Positions 8,589 through 17,297 are shown, counted from the stretch's first letter. The stretch: DNA of 64,000 bases from SIG299 sp045531955 (GCA_045531955.1 JAZSFC010000006.1:113024-177023); one strand, 5' to 3'. Notes: generated by a model from the letters alone, not told the origin. Numbers and translations: made by a program.

Positions 8589-10156
8589 TACTGGAAATCC
8601 TCCTCATTCTTATTGGATGGCATTACGTTGTATACGATTACAGACAGGGTTGCTACTACAACGAAAATCATAATCGCAAGAACGGCTGCCAGCTTATAGT
8701 TACTTTCTGCACCGGTGGTTACGTTAAACAACCAGGTAACTAACAGGTCGTAGTCCGAAGCACTACCCGCGGCAATACCGTAAGTGGACAGCTTTGGATT
8801 TGTAATTGCACCGTTGGTTAACAGGAACATAACGTTAAAGTTATTAATATTACCGATAAAGCTGGTTAACAGGTAAGGACCTGTAATGAACAGCATGTAT
8901 GGTAATGTAATCTTTGTAAACTGTTGAACTGCATTTGCACCGTCAATACGGGAGGACTCATACAGATCTTCAGGAATATTCATAAGGATACCGGTTGCCA
9001 TTAACATTAAGTAAGGAATACCAATCCAGATATTGATTAAAATAACCAGCACACGACCGATATCGGAATTACCCCAGAAATCAATCGGAACATCAATTAA
9101 TCCTAACTTAAACAGGAAACCGTTAATCAGTCCGTTCTTTGCAAATAACTTACCTACATAGAGCAGGGAAACGAACTGTGGAATAGCAATTGTTAATACT
9201 AAGATACCTCTCCAGAGCTTCTTAAACTTGATACCCTTCTTGTTAATAAGAAGTGCTACCAGCATACCTAAGAAGTAGTTGGTAAAGGTTGCAAAAAGTG
9301 CCCATGTCATGGTCCATTTTAATATCTGACCGAAGGCATATGGCAGGTTACTATCATTGTTGGAACCGCCAAATAAAGTACTGAAGTTCTGGAAACCAAC
9401 CCAGGTAAACAGGTTGGAATAACCGTCCAGTTCACGTCCGTAATTGGTGAACGCAACGAAAATCATGATAATAATAGGTAATACGGTAAAGCAGACAATA
9501 CCGGTAATCGGAATGGACAATAAAGTCTTATGGAACTGATTATCCAGTAAATCCTTAATATCATCCTTTGCCTTAGGTAACTTTTTACCTGCGGCAACCA
9601 ATTCATCCACTGCCTTACTCTGCTTAATGTTCATTCTCCATGCACATACAAATGCAACAATGAGAATTATGGTAAGTACGCCGTAAAGTAAAATATCAAG
9701 AGAATTATCACCATTCTGACGTACAAAAGTATCTAAGATTGGGTCATATACTTCACCCGGCTGGATATCACCCAGCGTTTTAAATTTATCCAACCAATAT
9801 ACACCGTTCTGTGCACGGCTGTCTACCGACAGCTTGGCCGGACCAAACATATAAAATCCGAATGCAACTTCTGCAATCAGGAATAAAAGACCTCTCATAA
9901 TCTGTCCGCGGGACAAATTACCAAAGCCCATAATCAGGTAGGACACCTTAGTTTGCCAGGTACCTTTTCCAAATGTTTTTACTGTATCTACGATTTCATT
10001 TTTAATTCCCTTGCAAAATCCCTTGATGCCACCCCAAATGGCTTTACCAATGCTTGCAAGAATCGGAGGAATCGCACAGAAGAATAAAAATATATTATAG
10101 AACAGCTTCTGTACGGCATTTAATTTAAAGTATTCCGATCTGGTAAGCTTCTTCAC
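8588..10156 (-). CDS. ABC sugar transporter permease, MalF type with long N-terminal extension
   Basis: 522 residues, about 200 more than minimal MalF-like permeases. The N-terminal part carries extra hydrophobic segments (about 19-41, 75-105 and 155-170) before the permease core. The EAA loop is EDLYESSRIDGANAVQQF. Extended MalF proteins of this kind are known for maltodextrin (MdxF) and galactan (GanP) importers of Firmicutes, so the extension does not decide the substrate. The neighbouring GH53 and GH13 enzymes suggest beta-1,4-galactan or alpha-glucan oligosaccharides. Confidence 0.92.
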   Translation of the reverse strand: MKKLTRSEYFKLNAVQKLFYNIFLFFCAIPPILASIGKAIWGGIKGFCKGIKNEIVDTVKTFGKGTWQTKVSYLIMGFGNLSRGQIMRGLLFLIAEVAFGFYMFGPAKLSVDSRAQNGVYWLDKFKTLGDIQPGEVYDPILDTFVRQNGDNSLDILLYGVLTIILIVAFVCAWRMNIKQSKAVDELVAAGKKLPKAKDDIKDLLDNQFHKTLLSIPITGIVCFTVLPIIIMIFVAFTNYGRELDGYSNLFTWVGFQNFSTLFGGSNNDSNLPYAFGQILKWTMTWALFATFTNYFLGMLVALLINKKGIKFKKLWRGILVLTIAIPQFVSLLYVGKLFAKNGLINGFLFKLGLIDVPIDFWGNSDIGRVLVILINIWIGIPYLMLMATGILMNIPEDLYESSRIDGANAVQQFTKITLPYMLFITGPYLLTSFIGNINNFNVMFLLTNGAITNPKLSTYGIAAGSASDYDLLVTWLFNVTTGAESNYKLAAVLAIMIFVVVATLSVIVYNVMPSNKNEEDFQ

Positions 10157-10203
10157 TTTAAAGACCTTCCTTCCCTTGCCTGTTTCTTAGTTTCTTAAAC
10201 TTA

Positions 10204-10227
10204 CCCGGGGAGTTTTACCTCCCCGGG
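10204..10227 (-). other. stable intercistronic hairpin downstream of the binding-protein gene
   Basis: 9-bp GC-rich perfect stem CCCGGGGAG/CTCCCCGGG between the binding-protein stop and the MalF start, without a long T tract on the minus strand. It likely slows 3' decay or partly terminates, allowing more binding protein than permease. Confidence 0.65.
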
Positions 10228-10274
10228 ATATTAGTTTGACTATAATTTTATAGTACTCTCTAAATCTTCTAAAA

Positions 10275-11831
10275 TTACTGTGGAATAAGTTCTACAGTAC
10301 CCTGCTCGCCGTGAACAGTTAACTGAATCTTGAACTTACCGTCTGTCTCTACAACATAGTTTGCTGCAGGGAAAGCGATATCCCAGTTAAGACCCTGACG
10401 AACCTTGAATTCCATACCTGCTGTTAAATCATAAGCATCTGTTGTAATCCAAACGCCATCTGTTGTGGATTCCATTGGGAAGTCCATATCCCAGTTAGTA
10501 CCATTTACTGTACCGATTACAGTGAATGCATTCTTAACTTCATCAGACATGCTGAATAAGCCTTTGATGCTGTCTTCGTAAGCCTGAAGAGCTGCTCTTA
10601 ATTCATCATCTGTTGTAGCTGTCTTAGCAGATACAGCGTATACCTTGGAGAGATCCCACCAAGAACCGTGGATGTTACCCTGTGGAGTTGCATATGCACT
10701 CTGAGCTGCTAAAGCGGAGAGAGCTGCATCGTTCTTAACTGCATCTGTAGCCTGAGCCTTTAAGTTGGAAGGACCCCAACCGAACTGAGCGAATCTTTCG
10801 TTCTGGCAAGTTTCGCCTGTTAAGTAAAGAGCTAACTTCTGAAGAACTGCACCCTTCTTAGCATCAACCTGTGGCTTAACACCAAGGAGCTTGTTACCGG
10901 AGAAGGAAGCTAAGTGATAGGACTTACCATCTACTGTGAAGGATGGAAGATCTGTTGCTGCGTAGTTATCGCCAAGAGCTGCCTTTGCATCATTAGCTAC
11001 CCAAGTACCGGATACTAATACTGCTGCAGGAACACCTGCTGTTAAAGCGTCAGCACCGGAGGAGCTGATGTATGCAGGGGACTTAAGAAGCTTCTGCATA
11101 CCCTTAAGAGCGATGAGACCGTTTTCGGAGTTGAAAGTATCGTTTACAGATACGAAGTTAGCATCTGCGTCTGTTGTCCACTCAGATACACAACCTGTAG
11201 CGAACATGAATGCGATGTTGTACCAACCGGATGTTTCCATTTCGAAAGCGAACATCTTGCCAGCTGCTTCACAGTCAGCGATGATGTCTTCTAAGCTGTC
11301 GATGTGCTCTGGCTTAACAACGCTCTTATCATAGTACATGTAGTAACCGTTATCGGAAGTAAGTGGGTAGCAGTAAAGTTCGCCACCAACGGAAGCTGCC
11401 TTAACAGCACCTGCGTCGTTTAATTCCTTAACTGTTGCTGCTGTCTGAGTACCAAGCTTGTTTAAAGCGCCTGCCATAACAAGACGGGAAAGCTGGTCCT
11501 GTGCGAAACAGAAGATGTCTGCGCCATCTTCTACGCTGTTGATCATCTGAGTAGCAGATTCTGCTTCAGATACACCTTCAACTGTTGCGTTGATTACGAT
11601 GCCTGGGTTCTCTTCACAGAACTTAGCGATCTGAGCCTGGGTTAATTCCTTAACGCCGTCAACTTCGGATACCCATACGGTAATATCGTATGTACCGTCA
11701 AGGGATGTTTCTGTTGTTGTGCCTGCATTGTTGCCTGCATCTGTGTTGCCTGTGTCCTTGCCGCCGCATGCTGTTAAGCAAAGCATGAGAGCCATAACAA
11801 GAGCAAGAATAGATGTGATTCTCTTTTTCAT
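10275..11831 (-). CDS. lipoprotein sugar-binding protein with C-terminal SusE/F-like domain
   Basis: 518 residues. Signal peptide with lipobox LTAC (C22), Ser/Thr/Asn-rich linker, then a family 1 extracellular solute-binding fold (about 48-420) similar to maltodextrin-binding proteins. The last ~90 residues form an additional domain with the repeated pattern NWDMDFP and FKVRQGLNWDIAFP, reminiscent of SusE/SusF starch-binding modules. Codon use is strongly biased toward a few codons compared with its neighbours, as expected for a highly expressed surface protein. Hairpins lie on both sides of the gene. Ligand could be malto- or galacto-oligosaccharide. Confidence 0.88.
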   Translation of the reverse strand: MKKRITSILALVMALMLCLTACGGKDTGNTDAGNNAGTTTETSLDGTYDITVWVSEVDGVKELTQAQIAKFCEENPGIVINATVEGVSEAESATQMINSVEDGADIFCFAQDQLSRLVMAGALNKLGTQTAATVKELNDAGAVKAASVGGELYCYPLTSDNGYYMYYDKSVVKPEHIDSLEDIIADCEAAGKMFAFEMETSGWYNIAFMFATGCVSEWTTDADANFVSVNDTFNSENGLIALKGMQKLLKSPAYISSSGADALTAGVPAAVLVSGTWVANDAKAALGDNYAATDLPSFTVDGKSYHLASFSGNKLLGVKPQVDAKKGAVLQKLALYLTGETCQNERFAQFGWGPSNLKAQATDAVKNDAALSALAAQSAYATPQGNIHGSWWDLSKVYAVSAKTATTDDELRAALQAYEDSIKGLFSMSDEVKNAFTVIGTVNGTNWDMDFPMESTTDGVWITTDAYDLTAGMEFKVRQGLNWDIAFPAANYVVETDGKFKIQLTVHGEQGTVELIPQ

Positions 11832-11868
11832 TTTTGTCTCCTCTTTCTTTGAAAAATTTTTTTATTTT

Positions 11869-11894
11869 AAAGATTCCCCCTAAGGTAAATCTTT
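11869..11894 (-). other. intercistronic hairpin upstream of the binding-protein gene
   Basis: 7-bp stem AAAGATT/AATCTTT between the amylase stop and the binding-protein ribosome-binding site. With the hairpin at 10204 it brackets the binding-protein message. It lacks a T tract, so processing or stability is more likely than termination. Confidence 0.5.
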
Positions 11895-11900
11895 AAGTAC

Positions 11901-13490
11901 TTATTTGATAATAACGCTGGTTTGTGGTCCTACCGTTATAGTAGTTCCTTTCAGTTTAGCTTCTCCCTGTCCGATGTAGTCGGCGAGCTTCTTAAGCTCT
12001 GACGGAAACCCGGAACAAGAGGAAAGGTCGATGACCTTTTCTTCTGTGGACGTATTGTGAAGCAGTACGGTTTGTTCTCCGTTGTAGGTAATCAGAAATC
12101 CGCCGAAGTTTTTATCGCCAAAATCAAGTGCCTGATACTCACCTCTCGGAATTTCCGGATACTGCTTTCTGAGACTCATCAACTTGCCGTAGTAATGAAG
12201 AAGACTGGTTTCGTCTGCCAGCTGCTCCGCTACGGTACCGTTGGTCTGTTTCTTTTTATCATAGGAGGTTCCCATTGGGTCCCTGACCGTATCTTCATCG
12301 CCCCAAAGCATTGCCAGACGCCGGTTAGCATCCGTATTGGCGCCGCCTCTGGTACCCTTTAAACCGATTTCTTCTCCATAATAAATGAACGGAGAACCGG
12401 AACACAGCAGATAAAGATTTGCTGCCATGTGGGCCTGCTTAGTAGATGGTGTAAGATATCCGGCCGCGCGGTCCATATCATGGTTGGCAATGAAGGAAGT
12501 CATCATACCGCCTTCTGCATTGGCCGCCAGAACCTGATCCTGATAATTTTCCACGTATTTGGTGTAAATGTTAATGTCTTTTGCTTTTGCAGCATTGGCG
12601 ATATAACCTTCACCCTGTGCCACTTGGAAGTTAAAACAGTTTAATGCCTCCGCATACTGCAGGGTTTCTGCATCGCCCGACCAACACTCACCTACACAAT
12701 AGATGTCCGGCTTATACGCTGTTAATTCATCCATATACCACTTCCAGAAGTCTACGCTTTGTTCGGTATCATTGTAGTATATATATTTAATCGCATCAAA
12801 GCGGAAGCCGTCAACACCCAAATCCAGGTAATATTTTGCGACCTTCAGCATTTCCTCACGGACAAGCTTGTTATCGTAATTTAATTCCGGCATGTCGGTA
12901 GAAAAATTACATTCGTAATATTCTAAATTGGCACCAGGAATTGCCGTGTAAGCAAGTCCGGCGGTACGTCCGTCCAACGGTGCCCAGGAATAAATGTCGT
13001 AATACGGATCATTTTCATTATTCTCTTTATGGGCATTGCTGAATTTCATGAACCATTCATGGCTGGTGGAGGTATGATTGATTACCAGGTCTAAGATAAC
13101 TTTTACGTTTCTTTCATGACACAACTCAATCAACTCAACCAAATCCGCTTCGGTTCCGAATTTTTCATCTATTTTATAGTAGTTACTTGCGTCGTATTTA
13201 TGATATGACGGAGACTGAAAGATTGGGGAGAGCCAGATGCCCTGTACACCCAAGCTGTTTTCGGAATACATGTTGCCGTCGTTTATATAATCCATCCGGT
13301 TGATAATGCCTTTTAAATCTCCGGTACCGTCTCCATTGGAATCTGAGAAGGAACCAACAAAGATTTGATAAAAAGCCCTGTAATTATCATCCGTCGGGTC
13401 TGCCTGCGCTTTTGGTTTGCCGGAGCACCCGCCAAGCAACAGGGTAGTTATAAGAAGAACTGCAACACTTATTTTTCCGATACGTCTCAT
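11901..13490 (-). CDS. GH13 alpha-amylase family lipoprotein
   Basis: 529 residues. Lipoprotein signal (LLLGGC, C22), so anchored outside the membrane. All four GH13 regions are present: DLVINH (I), GFRFDAIKY (II, nucleophile D232), VGECW (III, acid/base E268) and FIANHDMD (IV, D338). A C-terminal beta domain follows. The enzyme retains all catalytic residues. It is probably an endo-acting or oligosaccharide-trimming alpha-glucanase that feeds the importer; the precise subfamily cannot be read by eye. It is 41 bases downstream of the GH53 gene. Confidence 0.92.
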   Translation of the reverse strand: MRRIGKISVAVLLITTLLLGGCSGKPKAQADPTDDNYRAFYQIFVGSFSDSNGDGTGDLKGIINRMDYINDGNMYSENSLGVQGIWLSPIFQSPSYHKYDASNYYKIDEKFGTEADLVELIELCHERNVKVILDLVINHTSTSHEWFMKFSNAHKENNENDPYYDIYSWAPLDGRTAGLAYTAIPGANLEYYECNFSTDMPELNYDNKLVREEMLKVAKYYLDLGVDGFRFDAIKYIYYNDTEQSVDFWKWYMDELTAYKPDIYCVGECWSGDAETLQYAEALNCFNFQVAQGEGYIANAAKAKDINIYTKYVENYQDQVLAANAEGGMMTSFIANHDMDRAAGYLTPSTKQAHMAANLYLLCSGSPFIYYGEEIGLKGTRGGANTDANRRLAMLWGDEDTVRDPMGTSYDKKKQTNGTVAEQLADETSLLHYYGKLMSLRKQYPEIPRGEYQALDFGDKNFGGFLITYNGEQTVLLHNTSTEEKVIDLSSCSGFPSELKKLADYIGQGEAKLKGTTITVGPQTSVIIK

Positions 13491-13531
13491 AAAATCCGCC
13501 TTTATCTCTTAGTTTCTATCTTGTGCCCGGT

Positions 13532-15499
13532 TTATTTTGCTACGGAGTTTAACAGGGCATCATCAATTTTACCCCATGCTCCGGCACCTTCGCCGCTGCA
13601 CTTTACATGAATACCGACAACCAGCTTATCTGTGCCGTTGTATTCGAATTCTTCGATTAATCCGGTGTCCCAGTTGCCGTAACCGCTGATGCCCATTGGA
13701 GCAGTTGCAACGATTTCGTCATTGATCTTTACGTAAGCGTAAATGTCTGTTTCACCGCAGTCACCGCCCATGATGGAGATGGCGTACTTGTAAGTACCGG
13801 CTGTTAAATCCTTTACTTCCTGCTCTAAGTCGAAGTCTACCGTGTTCTGTGCTGCACTCCAGAAGTGATAATGGAGGGAACCGGTTAAGGAGTCTGTCTT
13901 TTTATCCTCAACAAAAAGCTCATCCATAGCACCCTTTGCAGTTGCTACCCATGCTTCACTGTTTTCTTCAAAGCTGTAGTCAGTCAGGAAGTTAAATTCA
14001 ATCATGGAAACATAACAATGTGCTTCCATGCCATCTGCTTCACCAACGATGTCGTATTTCGCTACGCCGCCATTGTACATTTTGTCGTAGTCTACATCCT
14101 TCCAGGTAACAGCAACTTCCTGCTTGGAGTTATCTGTCATGAAGGCGTTCACCTTCTCCGGAAGAACGATAGTGCCGTTTAAGTCGAACTGTACGTCCAC
14201 AGGCTCGATGGAGTCTGCTTTAAGTGGTGCGTTGTTACCGGTTCCGAGTAAGCTCCATACCTTTAAGGATTCTAACGGCTTACCTTCTGCATCAAAGAAT
14301 GCCTGGTTGTCACATGCACAGCCACCGTAGTACTTACCTGCATCATTTGGATCATACTCTTTTGCATAGGAGGATGCCCAACCTGCACCGTACTTTTCCC
14401 AAAGAGCGGAGTTTTCTTCCCAGGAGTTGGTACCAACGGAAATCCAGGTGCCTTCCCAGTAGAACACACCGATACCGTTGTGAATGTCGTTTACTACGGT
14501 ATCTACCACGTTACGCACATGATTTGTCTGACCCTGAACGGTCATTGGATAGTCAAGGGTTACACCGCCGCCACCGGAAACGGAGTTGCCGGAGAAGTCG
14601 GTATCACCATCTGTATAGGTATATGCTGTTTCTGCAACCATTACCTTTTTATCATAAGTGTCTGCCACGTGATTTAATACGTTAGTAAGATTTTCTAAAG
14701 TGCCGTGCCAGAACGGATAATAGGAAGATGCAAATACATCATAGTCTAAGCTGTAATAATTTAACTTCTTTGCATAGTCAGCATAGCTGCCTGCCTTTTC
14801 AGGATTTGCAAAGTGTACTGCTACCAGTGCCTCCGGAAAAACTTCTCTGGTGGCCTTGGAGCCTGCTGCCATAATCTTGTAAATATTCATCCAGATTTTT
14901 TCGCCGCAGATAGCACCGTTGGTTTCATTACCAACCTGTACCATGCCGACGTCAACCTTGGCGTCTTTTAACTTGTTTAAGCTTTCTACGGTATACTTGT
15001 AAACTTCGTTTGCCTTTTCATCAATGTCCGTGATGTGTGCCCAAGCCTTTGGAACCATCTGCTTTGCAGGGTCAGCCCAGAAGTCGGAATAATGGAAGTC
15101 TACTAAAAGCTTCATGCCGTATTCGGTTGCTCTCTTACCGATTTCTACAGCAGTGTCAATGTTACAGTTACCGCCGCCGTAGCCGTTACCTTCGGAATCG
15201 AACGGGTCAACCCAGACACGGACACGAATGTAATTGATTCCGCTTTCTGCAAGAATCTGGAATACGTCTTTTTCGTTACCGTCGAAGTCGTAGTACTTAA
15301 CACCGGCTGCCTCTAATGCAGGAACCTGGGAAGAGTCCATACCAAGGATAAAATCTTCCGGTAAGTTTTCTACCTTTTCCACAAATAAAGTATCTGACGG
15401 AATCGGTTCTACTTCGATTTTTTTGCTGCCGCAGCCTGCCAGACATGCTAACGCACATACCGCTGCCGCCACCGCACAAAGAGCTTTTGATTTTTTCAT
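13532..15499 (-). CDS. GH53 arabinogalactan endo-beta-1,4-galactanase lipoprotein
   Basis: 655 residues. Lipobox CLAGC (C23), then a GH53 catalytic domain starting FILGMDSSQVPALEAAGV and containing VRVWVDPF, LVDFHYSDFWADP, the acid/base E192 (VGNETNGA) and the nucleophile E290 (MVAETAYTY). A bacterial Ig-like domain (about 440-510) and a C-terminal beta-sandwich module follow (about 515-655), the latter resembling the galactan-binding CBM61 seen on other GH53 enzymes. It is the first gene of the operon, behind a promoter with a LacI-type operator. It cuts beta-1,4-galactan side chains of pectin on the cell surface. Confidence 0.93.
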   Translation of the reverse strand: MKKSKALCAVAAAVCALACLAGCGSKKIEVEPIPSDTLFVEKVENLPEDFILGMDSSQVPALEAAGVKYYDFDGNEKDVFQILAESGINYIRVRVWVDPFDSEGNGYGGGNCNIDTAVEIGKRATEYGMKLLVDFHYSDFWADPAKQMVPKAWAHITDIDEKANEVYKYTVESLNKLKDAKVDVGMVQVGNETNGAICGEKIWMNIYKIMAAGSKATREVFPEALVAVHFANPEKAGSYADYAKKLNYYSLDYDVFASSYYPFWHGTLENLTNVLNHVADTYDKKVMVAETAYTYTDGDTDFSGNSVSGGGGVTLDYPMTVQGQTNHVRNVVDTVVNDIHNGIGVFYWEGTWISVGTNSWEENSALWEKYGAGWASSYAKEYDPNDAGKYYGGCACDNQAFFDAEGKPLESLKVWSLLGTGNNAPLKADSIEPVDVQFDLNGTIVLPEKVNAFMTDNSKQEVAVTWKDVDYDKMYNGGVAKYDIVGEADGMEAHCYVSMIEFNFLTDYSFEENSEAWVATAKGAMDELFVEDKKTDSLTGSLHYHFWSAAQNTVDFDLEQEVKDLTAGTYKYAISIMGGDCGETDIYAYVKINDEIVATAPMGISGYGNWDTGLIEEFEYNGTDKLVVGIHVKCSGEGAGAWGKIDDALLNSVAK

Positions 15500-15573
15500 T
15501 TCATTTCCTCCCGAAATTTATATTGTACAACCTCATTAATAATTCCGGAAGTTTCTTTGTACAGACTGCAGAA

Positions 15574-15641
15574 TGCGCAACTCTAGCGCAACCGTTCCGA
15601 TAGTACACATCAAGTCTACCAAAGGGGTCTCCCGGTGTCAA
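15574..15641 (-). promoter_or_regulatory. promoter and operator of the GH53-GH13-transporter operon
   Basis: TTGACA (15641-15636), 17-base spacer, TAGACT (15618-15613). The predicted start is near 15606, and the sequence TGCGCA-N5-AGCGCA lies at 15574-15590, just inside the transcript. It matches in spacing the stronger copy at the LacI-type regulator gene, so repression by that protein is likely. Confidence 0.7.
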
Positions 15642-15672
15642 TGTTTAATTTGTACATTTGTTATTTATTTTT

Positions 15673-15689
15673 TTGTGCATGTTGCACAA
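15673..15689. promoter_or_regulatory. upstream inverted repeat in the lacI-GH53 intergenic region
   Basis: TTGTGCA-TGT-TGCACAA, about 75 bases before the predicted GH53 start. It resembles the regulator's TGCGCA half sites with one change per arm, so it could be a third operator or a site for another factor. The rest of the 293-base interval is AT-rich and holds a second repeat, TTTCGAAA-C-TTTCGAAA, near 15715. Confidence 0.45.
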
Positions 15690-15792
15690 TTTATCGAACT
15701 TTTGTTTTGGTTTTTTCGAAACTTTCGAAAATTTTAGTCATTTTTCCATGGTACTATTGCACATTTTTTTCGCGTTGTTTCGTCTTTTTCTA

Positions 15793-16806
15793 TTAACCGG
15801 CATTCATTATCTGTTCGATTGTCCGTAGCTTGTACGGAAGCAACTGTTTTACTGCAATTTGTTTTCCATCGATAATATCCAACAAGGTATTGCAGGTAAC
15901 AAACCCTAACTTTTTCGCATCAAACTCTACCGTTTCCACCTGACTGGCTAAAACCGAACCCGAAATGCCGCCGTAAAAGGAAGCCACCCGGACGGTATTC
16001 AGCAGGTTCACGTCGGTTTCCCGGAGTTTCCGGATTACATGATTGCAAATCATATCATCCATACAAACAATACATTCTGCATTCTTTTCCAAAAGCTCGT
16101 CCACTACCTGCTCAATTTCCTTTGTCTTTTCTGCTCCAAAATATACCAGGCTCATATCCACCGGAAGCCCTGCCATACGGAATGCATCAGCAAACCCGCC
16201 AAAGCGGTTTCTGGTTACCACATGGGACTCATTGCCGCCAATCATGCCTACTTTTCGGATCCCTTGTTTCAACAAATGCGTGGTCAGTTCCTGACAGGCA
16301 CTTCTGTGATCGTGGTCAATCTGGATTAATGAAGTATCTGCCGAGCTTCCCACTGCCACTACCGGAACTTCTCTCCGTTTTAAATAGTCTGCCGCCGCAT
16401 CCTCCACCAATGTCCGGGTGAGTACAACCCCGTCCACCTTATGGTTGGTGATGATTCGTTCCAGGCCGCTTGGGTCACCTGCTGCTGAATACACAGTTAA
16501 AACATCATAGTCCCGTTTTGCTGCCGCATCACAGATACCGCACATGCAATTTTGGAAAAACGGAAGCTCCTGCATGTCACAGTCCGCAGGAATTACCACC
16601 GCAATGTTAAAGGTTTTGGACTGCGCCAGCCCCTTGGCTATGACGTTGGGTTTATAATCCATTTGGTCTATGTACTGCTGCACTCGCTTTCTTGTCTCTT
16701 CACTGACCCTTCCTTTTCCGGAAATTGCACGGGATACCGTAGTTTTTGACACGCCCAGATAGTCAGCCACATCTGCAATTGTAAGTTTCTTTTCTACCGT
16801 TTCCAC
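15793..16806 (-). CDS. LacI-family transcriptional regulator
   Basis: 337 residues from the GTG at 16806 (METVEKKLTIADVADYLG), preferred because the longer ATG form (16845) would place the operator inside the coding region. Helix-turn-helix TIADVADYLGVSKTTVSRAI, hinge helix, then a periplasmic-binding-protein-like effector domain (NIAVVIPADCD...). It probably senses an oligosaccharide from galactan or starch and represses the operon at 15499 and itself. The two matching operators support this. Confidence 0.9.
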   Translation of the reverse strand: METVEKKLTIADVADYLGVSKTTVSRAISGKGRVSEETRKRVQQYIDQMDYKPNVIAKGLAQSKTFNIAVVIPADCDMQELPFFQNCMCGICDAAAKRDYDVLTVYSAAGDPSGLERIITNHKVDGVVLTRTLVEDAAADYLKRREVPVVAVGSSADTSLIQIDHDHRSACQELTTHLLKQGIRKVGMIGGNESHVVTRNRFGGFADAFRMAGLPVDMSLVYFGAEKTKEIEQVVDELLEKNAECIVCMDDMICNHVIRKLRETDVNLLNTVRVASFYGGISGSVLASQVETVEFDAKKLGFVTCNTLLDIIDGKQIAVKQLLPYKLRTIEQIMNAG

Positions 16807-16830
16807 GTTTCTACTCTCTTTCCTTTTGCA

Positions 16831-16857
16831 CCGATTGCGCAACATCTGCGCAATCGG
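16831..16857. promoter_or_regulatory. autoregulatory operator of the LacI-type gene
   Basis: Perfect inverted repeat CCGATTGCGCA-N5-TGCGCAATCGG, placed between the predicted transcription start (near 16868) and the GTG start. Position and sequence fit repression by the gene product. Confidence 0.8.
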
Positions 16858-16874
16858 TTGCTCATCACATTTAC

Positions 16875-16903
16875 ATAATAACAGCCTTTTTTTGATTCGT
16901 CAA
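16875..16903 (-). promoter_or_regulatory. promoter of the LacI-type regulator
   Basis: TTGACG (16903-16898), 17-base spacer, TATTAT (16880-16875). Confidence 0.75.
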
Positions 16904-16929
16904 TAGGTTATTTTGCACAATCGCCTTAC

Positions 16930-16990
16930 TTAAACGTTTACTTTTTCATGTTTTTTTGTCGTTTTTGACAAAATATCAAAGTAAGCGCTT
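16930..16990. promoter_or_regulatory. two cre/LacI-type palindromes upstream of the regulator promoter
   Basis: TAAACGTTTA (centre 16934/16935) and AAGCGCTT within GTAAGCGCTTTC (centre 16986/16987). Both have the central CG and flanking AAR/YTT pattern of CcpA-family sites. The centres are 52 bases apart, about five helical turns. Confidence 0.5.
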
Positions 16991-17012
16991 TCTTTTTGTT
17001 GCGCAAACAAAT

Positions 17013-17043
17013 TAACGCGCCACAGTAATCCCATGGCGCGTTA
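17013..17043 (-). terminator. terminator of the micro-ORF unit
   Basis: Perfect 10-bp stem TAACGCGCCA/TGGCGCGTTA with an 11-base loop, starting 13 bases after the stop of the 13-residue ORF. The T tract on the minus strand is weak (ATTTGTTTG). Confidence 0.65.
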
Positions 17044-17056
17044 TTACTAAAGGTCA

Positions 17057-17098
17057 TTATTTTACGGCGGTTTCACCCACACCTATATCAATCGGCAT
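17057..17098 (-). CDS. 13-residue micro-ORF MPIDIGVGETAVK
   Basis: A very short frame preceded by a near-ideal ribosome-binding site (AAGGAGG, 8 bases before ATG), 19 bases after the 59-residue ORF and just before a terminator. It contains no Cys or Trp and is not hydrophobic. It could be a translated signal or regulatory peptide, or a chance frame. The strong Shine-Dalgarno sequence with no larger gene behind it is the reason to list it. Confidence 0.45.
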   Translation of the reverse strand: MPIDIGVGETAVK

Positions 17099-17117
17099 CT
17101 CTTTGTCCTCCTTTCAA

Positions 17118-17297
17118 TTAATATCCGTAACCGTGCTCTTCGTACTGGCTGTTAAGCCAGTCATCGTAATCGTTGTCATAACGGTCAAAGTTTCCGTCCT
17201 GGCGCCAGTATTCATCCGGATCCGGGCTGGAGTCATAATCCCATACTCCGTTTGGATCGTCCGGATGGTTGTCAATTCTGTCATCATAATAACTCAT
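17118..17297 (-). CDS. 59-residue Asp/Tyr-rich small protein
   Basis: Starts MSYYDDRIDNHPDDPNG and ends with a Gly-Tyr-rich tail (HGYGY). It contains 15 Asp, 9 Tyr and 3 Trp but no Cys or Lys, so it is very acidic and probably disordered or metal-binding. AAGGAGG lies 9 bases before the ATG. It is the first ORF of a short transcript with its own promoter (TATAAT at 17354-17349), a palindromic site upstream, and a terminator after the next ORF. I do not recognise a family. The same palindrome precedes the adjacent kinase/STAND operon, suggesting shared control. Confidence 0.7.
   Translation of the reverse strand: MSYYDDRIDNHPDDPNGVWDYDSSPDPDEYWRQDGNFDRYDNDYDDWLNSQYEEHGYGY

Noticed and set aside
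14224..14685. 153-residue open frame on the plus strand inside the GH53 gene, and several similar long shadow frames (for example 26824-27558 and 37750-38499)
   Set aside because: They lie wholly opposite to well-supported genes, have no ribosome-binding site, and have repetitive or histidine/arginine-rich compositions typical of antisense frames.
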